A model generated the notes under the pieces. It made no database searches and was not told the origin of the DNA. It saw nothing but the letters and a program-made list of their open reading frames with translations. DNA of 64,000 bases from Streptomyces sp. NBC_00433 (GTDB taxonomy: Bacteria; Actinomycetota; Actinomycetes; Streptomycetales; Streptomycetaceae). This document shows positions 15,097 to 22,000 of the stretch, in pieces. A program made the translations under genes and the position numbers. Positions within the stretch are counted from its first letter, which is position 1, and each line of letters opens with the position of its first letter. The stretch covers positions 4,421,501-4,485,500 of the forward strand of contig CP107926.1 of assembly GCA_036015235.1 (NCBI GenBank), in the 5' to 3' direction.

Positions 15097-15140
15097 TTCC
15101 CATGCTCAGAGGGCGGGTTCGATTCCCGTCATCCGCTTCA
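15097..15140 (+). repeat. degenerate tRNA-Gly(CCC) 3' half, att-like site 5
   Basis: These 44 bp have three mismatches to site 1 (CCCATGC for CCCAAGC, GAGGG for GAGCG, CTTCA for CTCCA). A GGCCC-AGG/CC-GGGCC hairpin follows (15148-15170). It is the right-most copy seen and probably the oldest boundary of the array. Confidence 0.85.
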
Positions 15141-15302
15141 CAGAAAAGGCCCAGGTCAATGATCCGGGCCATTGTTCTTCCCGGACCTGTTCGGTTGTCG
15201 CGTGCCCACCGCGTACCCGGTTCACCGGGTGCGGACCGGTCGGCGACCGCTCGCTCGTCGTCGACGGCTGCAGCGGCGATGGGGCTTCGCCAAGGCGATC
15301 GT

Positions 15303-15335
15303 GGCGGCTCGGACCGACGTTTGTTCCGAGCCGCC
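15303..15335 (-). terminator. hairpin terminator after the FG-GAP protein gene
   Basis: GGCGGCTCGGA (15303-15313) and TCCGAGCCGCC (15325-15335) form a perfect 11-bp stem around an 11-base loop, 13 bp past the minus-strand stop at 15349. Confidence 0.75.
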
Positions 15336-15348
15336 GCAACGGCGTATG

Positions 15349-17625
15349 TCAGACGACGGTGTTGTAGTGCAGCTGTGTGAGGGCGAAGTTTCCCGCCTCG
15401 CGGGGCGCAAAGGGGGTCTTCGCGTTCCCGGTGCCGCGGTAGCGCCAAGGGCTGCCGTCCCGGTCGATGGCGAGAAGGTCCGGCTTGCCGTCGACGTTGC
15501 TGTCGCCGATGCCGATCAGCTGCGTGTAGGTGTTCCAGCCGCCGCCGAGCCGGACGCGGTTGACGAACCCGCCCTTGCCCGTCCCGAGGTACAGCCACAG
15601 CACACCGGCGGCGTCGCGGGCCACCAGGTCACCGGCGGGGGCGCCCCCGACGTTCCCGACCGCGGTGATCTGGTTGTAGATGTTCCAGCCGCCTCCGATT
15701 CTGGTCCGGGTGGCGTACGGCGTGTTCCGGTTGCCGGTTCCCTTGTAGAGCCACAGGACCCCGTCCCTGTCGCGGGCCACGAGATCGGCCTTGCCGTCGC
15801 CGGAGAAGTCGCCCGTGCCCGTCAGTTGGGTGTAAGCGTTCCAGCCCCCACCGATCCGGGTGCGGTTGATGAATCCGCCCGTGCCCGTCCCCAGGTACAG
15901 CCAGAGCACACCGGCGGCGTCGCGGGCCACCAGGTCGCCCGCCGGGGCGCCCGCGACGTTCCCGACCGCGACGATGCGGTTGTAGATGTTCCAGCCGCCG
16001 CAGACCTTCACCGGATCGGTGCTTTGCAACTGTGGGTTCCACGGATTGTGGTAAGTGTCCTCCCGCCACAGCACACCGGCACTGTCGCGGCCCAGCAGGT
16101 CCGGCGACCCGTTGTCCGTGTAGTCGTGGGGCGCCGGCCCGCGCGCGACCTTGAAGGTGCCGCTCGCCTTCAGGTCCGGCCCGAGACCGTTGAACGGCTT
16201 CGCGGTGATCTGCCAGGTGTAGTCGCCGTTGGGCGCTGAACCGGAGTCGGTCCACCCGGTCCAGTCCAATCGCACCCGTCCGTCGTAGCCCATCCCTACC
16301 GGCTCGGTGGTGTTGTCCGAGGGGGACAGGTACGACGTGTCGGAGACTCCCGTGGCGGCGTTGCGGAGCGTCAGGACCACCTCCGCGTTGGCGCGCGACA
16401 GCTGCCATCTCGCCTTCCACGGCGCGGTGTCGAGCGCGGCCACCGCCGGGACGGCGGAACTCACCAAGGTGATACCCAGCGGCTGGCCGGTTCCGGCGAC
16501 GAGCTCCGCCACGGGCGCGCCGTCCGCTCCGGCGGACACCCGGTAGACGCCTTCGCCATGAGCGAGTGTGCCGCCCATGACCAGCAGCGCGCCGTCAGGA
16601 GCGGTCGCGAGCGAGGTCGCGTGGTCCAGGATTTTGCGGCTGGTGCCCCCAGCGATCGGGACCGCTCTGAAGGAGAAGTCGTCGCTGGGCAGTCCTCCCT
16701 CCACCGTGGTTTGCGGACCGAACAGTGCCCAGTCCCCGACCATGCCCACCAGGGGGCTGAGGTTGTGCTGGTGCGTGTCGATCTGCGTGACCGCTCCGGT
16801 TTCCCTGTTCTCCAGGTGCAACTGTCCGGTGGCCGGCGGCGTGGGGCTGGTCAGGGTGGCGAGGTATGCCGGAGACAGCGCAGGGCGGCCCCAGGCGGAA
16901 GGGGCAAGGTGTGACGGTGTCGCCACGGCGGAGGTGAGGTCCACCACCGCGTAGTGGAGCTCGGTCTCCGCGCCCGCGGGAGCCTTGTAGGACAGAACCA
17001 CGGAGCCGGGGGCCGAGGACTCCACGCGCACGTCTCGCGCGTCGGCCGGGATGCCGGTGACCGTCCGGTCTGTCTGCGCACCGTCCACGATGCCCAGCAA
17101 GTGCATTTGGGTGCAGTCGTCGCCGCCCGGCGCCGGCGACCAGGGGCAGGCCAGCACCGTCGACCCGACGGCCCCCACGAAATCGCGGAATCTACCCACG
17201 GTGACGAAGGAAGTCGCTCCGGTCGACATGTCGCGCAGCTTGACCCCGTGGTCGACGTCCGAGCCGAGCTCACCCTGCTCGGTCGCCAGCACATCGGACA
17301 CCGAGCCGTGGGACATGGACAACCGGGGGTGCCAGGGGTCAGCACCCAAGCTGGTCGTCGAACCGTCGGCGTACCGGGTCCACAGCAGGTCGAACTGGGG
17401 GGTCGACGAAAGGACGCCCGTCGCACCGGCCATGACGACCTCGGAATACGGAGGCAGCGCGGCAGCACCGGCGAGCGGGGCCCCGGTCGGCGACTGCGCC
17501 GCTCCGCTCCCGACCCCGGTCGCGGAGTCCGCGACCGCAGGCAGCGCGAGGGGGCCGGCAATGACGGCGACGACGACGGCCACCGTCCCGGCGAGGACCT
17601 TGCGAGACAGGTTGCGGTACAGCAC
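15349..17625 (-). CDS. secreted FG-GAP/VCBS-repeat protein
   Basis: This 758-aa exported protein has a signal peptide at residues 1-34 (RKVLAGTVAVVVAVIAGPLAL, then AVADS). The middle 500 residues look like a beta-propeller of unknown ligand, followed by an Ig-like stretch (DYTWQITAKPF, ASGTFKVARG). The last about 190 residues hold five repeats of the type GDLVARDAAGVLWLYLGTG-n-RIGGGWNIYNQ, with the D-x-D/N-x-D calcium loops of FG-GAP repeats (GDFSGDGKADLVARD). GTG 17625 is preferred because AGGAGG ends 4 bp upstream; a longer open frame has no ribosome site. It is a paralogue in layout of the protein at 38044. The role outside the cell is unknown. Confidence 0.88.
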   Translation of the reverse strand: MLYRNLSRKVLAGTVAVVVAVIAGPLALPAVADSATGVGSGAAQSPTGAPLAGAAALPPYSEVVMAGATGVLSSTPQFDLLWTRYADGSTTSLGADPWHPRLSMSHGSVSDVLATEQGELGSDVDHGVKLRDMSTGATSFVTVGRFRDFVGAVGSTVLACPWSPAPGGDDCTQMHLLGIVDGAQTDRTVTGIPADARDVRVESSAPGSVVLSYKAPAGAETELHYAVVDLTSAVATPSHLAPSAWGRPALSPAYLATLTSPTPPATGQLHLENRETGAVTQIDTHQHNLSPLVGMVGDWALFGPQTTVEGGLPSDDFSFRAVPIAGGTSRKILDHATSLATAPDGALLVMGGTLAHGEGVYRVSAGADGAPVAELVAGTGQPLGITLVSSAVPAVAALDTAPWKARWQLSRANAEVVLTLRNAATGVSDTSYLSPSDNTTEPVGMGYDGRVRLDWTGWTDSGSAPNGDYTWQITAKPFNGLGPDLKASGTFKVARGPAPHDYTDNGSPDLLGRDSAGVLWREDTYHNPWNPQLQSTDPVKVCGGWNIYNRIVAVGNVAGAPAGDLVARDAAGVLWLYLGTGTGGFINRTRIGGGWNAYTQLTGTGDFSGDGKADLVARDRDGVLWLYKGTGNRNTPYATRTRIGGGWNIYNQITAVGNVGGAPAGDLVARDAAGVLWLYLGTGKGGFVNRVRLGGGWNTYTQLIGIGDSNVDGKPDLLAIDRDGSPWRYRGTGNAKTPFAPREAGNFALTQLHYNTVV

Positions 17626-18131
17626 ATGTCCTCCTGATGGGGCCGACGTGCGTGCGGACACAACGACCGAGGAGGGCAAGGCGGAACGGGACGGCGCCAG
17701 GAGGGCGAATCCTCCGGCGGCCCCCCACGTTCGAATTCTCGCGGATCTTAACAGCACGCACCGTCGCCGGTGGCCGGCATTTCACCCGATCTGTGGCGCC
17801 CGCTCATGCCTCGGCAAGCCAGCCACGAGCCCAAGACAGCCACGGCCTTCTGACAATCCGGACGGCGGACCAGCCGTGATCGGTTCTGCTGCCTGGCACC
17901 GGACCGTCCCCACCGCCTCGGAGCGCTGCGGGACGAACTCGGTGGCGACTTCACCGGCGGCGGGGTCGACGACGGCCGCACGATGGTGGCGGGCACAGGC
18001 CGGGCCAGGCCCCGGCTCTCGCATACACATCCACGCGGGCGCCAACCCGTCACGAGCTTCTTCCACCGCTCGCCGATGAGTTCCGGTGGGCCGGACAGTC
18101 CAAGTCGGCACACCTACAAAGGGAGAAGCCG
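17626..18131. other. intergenic region, no gene recognised
   Basis: About 500 bp separate the divergent FG-GAP and SCO6745-family genes. Open frames exist on both strands but lack ribosome sites and recognisable domains. It must contain both promoters. Confidence 0.4.
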
Positions 18132-18977
18132 ATGGGCAAGACGCGCTTGCAGACGAATGTCGCCCGGCGCATGTTCGAGCTCCTGGAGCCGATCTGCCTG
18201 GTCACCTTCTGCGCCGATGAGTCCAACGAGGAACTGGCCGCACTCGGTCACCGCACCTATTGGGACGGATACTTCGCCAGCCGCGCCGCACCACTGGGAC
18301 GGGCGCCGGCCCGAGTCGTGCACGCGGCCTTCTACAACTTCGCCGACGGGGAAGCCGCACGGCACATCCCCAGCACCTGGGAGACGATCCCGCCCGAGGC
18401 GTCTGTCGCCGCGCGGGAGCGGGGCAGCGCGGCTTCCCTACGGCGCATCCTCGGCGAGGAGCTGGCCGGCTCCCCGGGCCTGGTGCGCGCCGCGGACCTG
18501 ACCACCAAGGCCGCGACGAGCGCCCCCACCGAAGGCCGGGTGATGTACGCCGGCATGCGCGCCCTTGAGGTACCCAGCGACCCCGTCGCCCGGCTGTGGC
18601 ATTCCGCGACCATGCTGCGCGAGCACCGTGGCGACGGACACACCGCCGCTCTCGTCGTCTCCCGCATCGGCGGCACGGAGGCCCACGTGCTCTCCGCCCT
18701 GGAACAGGGCATCCACCCCCCGGAGTCGTTCGGACGCATCCACCACCTGCCGAAGGAGCGCCTGGCCGCGGTCATGGACGGTATGCGCGCACGCGGACTC
18801 ATCGACTTCGACGGCCACTTCACCGCCGCCGGCCGCGCGACCAAGCAGCGCATCGAAACCCTCACCGACGAACTCGCCGCCCCGCCCTACGACGCACTGT
18901 CCCCCGGGGAACTCGACGAACTGATCACCGAGCTCGCCCCCATCACCGCGACCCTGGTGGCAGCAGGCTCGCAGTGA
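18132..18977 (+). CDS. SCO6745-family protein (SalK-like)
   Basis: This 281-aa soluble protein belongs to a family common in Streptomyces, sometimes annotated SalK. Visible hallmarks are ARRMFELLEPICLVTFCADESNEELAALG near the N-terminus and GYFASRAAPLG soon after. A winged-helix-like C-terminal half follows (RLAAVMDGMRARGLIDFDGHFTAAGRATKQRIE). No enzymatic motif is evident. ATG 18132 has GGGAGAAG 3-4 bp upstream. It appears to be a single-gene unit with its own promoter, ending 43 bp before an isolated CRISPR-like repeat. The molecular role of the family is not established to my knowledge. Confidence 0.85.
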   Translation: MGKTRLQTNVARRMFELLEPICLVTFCADESNEELAALGHRTYWDGYFASRAAPLGRAPARVVHAAFYNFADGEAARHIPSTWETIPPEASVAARERGSAASLRRILGEELAGSPGLVRAADLTTKAATSAPTEGRVMYAGMRALEVPSDPVARLWHSATMLREHRGDGHTAALVVSRIGGTEAHVLSALEQGIHPPESFGRIHHLPKERLAAVMDGMRARGLIDFDGHFTAAGRATKQRIETLTDELAAPPYDALSPGELDELITELAPITATLVAAGSQ

Positions 18978-19020
18978 CGCGCAGACATCGCCTATCACGC
19001 GGGTCGCCCCGCACCCGCCC

Positions 19021-19048
19021 GATCCACCCCCGCGGGCGCGGGGAGTAG
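19021..19048. CRISPR. solo type I-E-like CRISPR repeat
   Basis: GATCCACCCCCGCGGGCGCG followed by GGGAGTAG is a good match to actinobacterial I-E repeats, with the CCCCGC/GCGGGG palindrome intact. No second repeat is found one period away. It sits between converging genes, where its palindrome could also act as a terminator. Confidence 0.4.
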
Positions 19049-19154
19049 GTGTTGGAACCCTCAGCGACGACCGCCGCCTTGTCCTCGGCCCGCCGGCCGG
19101 TCACCGGACCCAGGGAGTGCGGGCCCGTCTGGCGCGAGGGCGGCCGCCGGCCCG

Positions 19155-20162
19155 TCATGTCGGCTCGTCGGTGCCGTCGAGGAGGTCACCGGCCCGCACG
19201 GTCCGCTGGTAGAGGACGTGGTGCCGGGCGCGGGTGCGGGTGATCAGGCCGGCGCGGTGCAGGATGCCCAGGTGGTACGAGACCGTGCCGACCGCGAGGA
19301 AGTGGCGTTCGCTCAGCTCGGCCGTGCTGCGAGGGGATCCCAGGTCTGCCAGCAGACGGGCGCGCGTGACGCCGAGCAGCTTCTGCGCGGGCGGCGTGGT
19401 CGGGGTCCAGAGCCGGTCCTCGGGTCCACGGCGGGCCGGATAGGCGAGCATGGGCTGCCGGCGGGCCGGACCCGGCACCGCGTCGAGGGTCATCTGCAGG
19501 TCCGTGATGAAGACCGAGGGCGTCAGGACCACGTGGGTGGTCCCCGGAACGCTGCCGCGGAACCGGGTCATCAGGCGGACGTGGTCGTCCTGCCAGACGA
19601 TCCGGGAGTGCAGGCCGGTGAGCATCGCGGACATGCCGTGCCGGGCGAGGGCCTGGGACCGGTAGGCGATGTCCGACTCCATGCGGGCCCGCAGCACCGC
19701 CCAGTGGGGACGGATCGCCGCCTGCCAGACCCGCTGGAGTTCCGCCGCCAGCCGTTCGGGCAGCGCCCTCTCGCCGCGCTCCAGCAGCTCCTTGACGATT
19801 CGGGGAGACGGGCGGCCGTGCACATTGAGCTCGGTGTTGCCCCGGGCCATGCCCTCCAGCTCCCAGCGCAGCCGCGCCGGGTCGGTGCTGACGAGTGTGT
19901 GCAGTTCGTCCTGGAGACCGGGCTCGAACATCTCCGGCTGCGGCTTGATGAAGTCGGGCAGATAGTCCCACGAGTCGCCGAACAGCGCGGCCAGCAGCGT
20001 GAGCCGGTGGTCGCGGAGCGTCTGCCGTAACAGGGCCTTCCACGCGCCTGCCGGGCGCGCGTCAGGACGCAGCAGGAACAGCGCCTCCACGGTGGTGTGC
20101 AGCGGCGAGAGCGCGAACCGCGTGTTCGCCAACGCCGCAGCGCCCATGTCGATCCGCAGCAT
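19155..20162 (-). CDS. DUF5937-type regulator with C-terminal ArsR-like winged helix
   Basis: This 335-aa regulator has an N-terminal domain of about 250 residues (LHTTVEALFLLRPD, GDSWDYLPDFIKPQPEMF, VWQDDHVRLMTRFRG). The C-terminal winged helix is of ArsR type: KLLGVTRARLLADLGSPRSTAELSERHFLAVGTVSYHLGILHRAGLITRTR. This DUF5937-plus-HTH layout is common in Streptomyces. The start at 20162 follows GGGGATCGG; an upstream in-frame ATG at 20216 falls inside the candidate operator. It faces the small secreted protein gene at 20462 across 299 bp containing an ATTCGA/TCGAAT palindrome, so mutual regulation is likely. Confidence 0.85.
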   Translation of the reverse strand: MLRIDMGAAALANTRFALSPLHTTVEALFLLRPDARPAGAWKALLRQTLRDHRLTLLAALFGDSWDYLPDFIKPQPEMFEPGLQDELHTLVSTDPARLRWELEGMARGNTELNVHGRPSPRIVKELLERGERALPERLAAELQRVWQAAIRPHWAVLRARMESDIAYRSQALARHGMSAMLTGLHSRIVWQDDHVRLMTRFRGSVPGTTHVVLTPSVFITDLQMTLDAVPGPARRQPMLAYPARRGPEDRLWTPTTPPAQKLLGVTRARLLADLGSPRSTAELSERHFLAVGTVSYHLGILHRAGLITRTRARHHVLYQRTVRAGDLLDGTDEPT

Positions 20163-20214
20163 TCCGATCCCCCGCCCTGCCGACCGGCCCCGCACGGCGG
20201 CCACCCGTGGGGAC

Positions 20215-20239
20215 ATTCGAACGTCATCGAATCATTCGA
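20215..20239. promoter_or_regulatory. palindromic operator in the divergent promoter region
   Basis: ATTCGA-ACGTCA-TCGAAT (20215-20232) is a perfect 6-bp-arm palindrome, followed at once by a third half-site ATTCGA (20234-20239). It lies 53 bp upstream of the ArsR-like regulator start, as expected for autoregulation. Confidence 0.6.
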
Positions 20240-20333
20240 GCACCTGTACGACATTCGGCTTTGCTGGATCTCGACCGAAAACCCGGCGCCACGGTCGGAA
20301 CCCGGGCGGCCGGGACCCCTCCCGCCATCCGGG

Positions 20334-20368
20334 CCGCCATCCGGGCCGCCATCCGGGGGGGATCGCCT
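20334..20368. repeat. three tandem 12-bp repeats
   Basis: GCCATCCGGGCC occurs three times head-to-tail (20334, 20346, 20358, the last changed at its end) in the leader between the operator and the secreted-protein gene. The function is unknown. Confidence 0.7.
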
Positions 20369-20461
20369 GCGAGCGCTTCCCCGTGCCGGGAAGGGGAGCG
20401 CGCTGTTCGCACCGACCGTCCGGCATCCACATCGATGCAGTCCACAAAAGGAGAAACGCCC

Positions 20462-20812
20462 ATGCGTGTTCGCAGGAAGGTCGCAGCAGCGGCCCTGGCC
20501 GGGGGCATCCTGGCCGGCGGGGTGGCCCTGGCCGCGCCCGCCAGTGCCATCAGCAAGGTGACGTGCCCGACACCGCCCACCCGCGCCTACGGGGTCGAGG
20601 TCTCGACCGACTACGGCTTCAACGCCTGCTACGCGGGTTCCGTCGGGGCGGCGACACTCAACGTCAGCCGGGTCTACTTGGCCTCGTCGCAGTGGAACTA
20701 CGCCACGGTCTGGTTCGTCGGCGGCTACACCAAACTCGCGACGTACTCGTCGGTCAACTACAACGTGGTACTCGGCCACACAGTGACTGTGTACGAGGTC
20801 GACATCACCTGA
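20462..20812 (+). CDS. small secreted protein
   Basis: This 116-aa exported protein has a signal peptide at residues 1-29 (RRKVAAAALAGGILAGGVALA, then APASA). The mature part is about 87 residues, rich in Tyr, Val and Ser, with two cysteines (TCPTPP and FNACYAG) that could form one disulfide. The pattern of short beta strands (NYATVWFVGGYT, NYNVVLGHTVTVYEV) hints at a beta sandwich, possibly like the beta/gamma-crystallin-type Streptomyces killer-toxin-like proteins, but I cannot confirm that. ATG 20462 follows AAAAGGAG. It is divergent from the ArsR-like regulator, which probably controls it. Confidence 0.75.
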   Translation: MRVRRKVAAAALAGGILAGGVALAAPASAISKVTCPTPPTRAYGVEVSTDYGFNACYAGSVGAATLNVSRVYLASSQWNYATVWFVGGYTKLATYSSVNYNVVLGHTVTVYEVDIT

Positions 20813-20886
20813 TCCCCTGCGGTGGCGGACGCCGAATCCAGCGGCGTCCGCCACCTTCGGCAACTAGACCACGAGCGGGGCTCGAA

Positions 20887-21816
20887 TTGAGAAAAGCCGT
20901 CATATCATCAGCGATCTTGGTGTTCCTGGCCGCCCCGATCGCGGGGTGCGGCAGCGGACGGCCGGAGTCAGCACGGCTTCCCGCGCTGGGACCTGTACCC
21001 GCGATCACAGCGCTCGAACAGATTGCCCGGCCGATTGACCCCTACCTGCCGGCGGCTTCACAGGTGAAGGAACTTCATCAGGCCATCGACGCCGTGACGG
21101 CACGGTGCGTGAAGACCTACGGCCTGCCGTCCATCCCGACGATGTCGGCCGACTTCGAAGATGTGGCGCTGCAGAACAGAGCGCGCAATCAGCTCTACGG
21201 GTTCTTCGACCCCGGTGTGACGGCGACCAAGGGATACGACGTCGAGACCGTGATGTCAGGCCACCCCGTGCAACCGACCGAAGCGGACATCGCCGTGCTC
21301 AGCGGCCACAGTGGGACGGGAGCGGTGGTCACCACCTATGACGGCAAGCCGATTCCCGCCGGGGGCTGCCACCAGGTGGGCGTGGATGCCGTGGACGGCG
21401 ATCCCCCGACTCCCGGATCGGGTGTCTCGCTCCCTGACGGTGGTCCCCCGGTTCCGATCGGCGATCCGCGCGTCGTGCGCGCGGACACCCGGTGGAGTGC
21501 GTGCATGAAAGCCGAGGGCTACTCCTATGCGAACCCGGCAGACGCCTACGCGGACGCGAAATGGCGTCCCGTCGGGAACACTCTGTCGCGCCCGGACGCG
21601 ACCCGGAAGCGCGAAGAAAGAGCGACGGCGACCGCTGACATGGCATGTAAGCAGGAAACCGATTTCATGGGTGTTGCGATCGCGGTGCAGTCCGCCTACG
21701 ACAGGCAATACATCGCGTCGCACTCCGCCGCTCTCAAGGCCTTCACCGAGCACCTTGACGACCGCGTGGAAAAGGCGGCCCAGATCATGGCGACAGACGG
21801 CACGGAAACCGGCTGA
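20887..21816 (+). CDS. secreted lipoprotein of unknown function
   Basis: This 309-aa protein starts at TTG 20887. That start is chosen because it gives a complete lipoprotein signal peptide (LRKAVISSAILVFLAAPIAGC, lipobox APIAGC near residue 21). The much longer open frame upstream crosses the neighbouring gene and is not used. After lipidation the protein would sit on the outer face of the membrane. The mature part is Ala- and Pro-rich with four more cysteines (TARCVKTYG, AGGCHQVG, WSACMKAEGY, MACKQE), probably two disulfides. The WxACMxxxGYxY phrase recurs in a family of Streptomyces lipoproteins without assigned function. It follows the small secreted protein by 74 bp. Confidence 0.8.
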   Translation: MRKAVISSAILVFLAAPIAGCGSGRPESARLPALGPVPAITALEQIARPIDPYLPAASQVKELHQAIDAVTARCVKTYGLPSIPTMSADFEDVALQNRARNQLYGFFDPGVTATKGYDVETVMSGHPVQPTEADIAVLSGHSGTGAVVTTYDGKPIPAGGCHQVGVDAVDGDPPTPGSGVSLPDGGPPVPIGDPRVVRADTRWSACMKAEGYSYANPADAYADAKWRPVGNTLSRPDATRKREERATATADMACKQETDFMGVAIAVQSAYDRQYIASHSAALKAFTEHLDDRVEKAAQIMATDGTETG

Positions 21817-22000
21817 GAACAGTCGTGCGACGCCCTCTGCCACCACCCGACGCGACGGCCCGGTCTCATGCCGGATGCCGGGTGAGGAGCCCGCCCGCGG
21901 CGTCCCCGCCGATACCCGAGGGGGTGGACACCGCGCAGGCGCGGTTCTGGGGTCGCGTACGCCGTACCGCTGCCAGCCCGGATAGCGGGCCGCGGAGACG

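Noticed and set aside
232..15140. Five tRNA-Gly genes
   Set aside because: Only the 3' half is present each time; the 5' acceptor strand, D-arm and 5' anticodon stem are absent, so none can fold as a tRNA.
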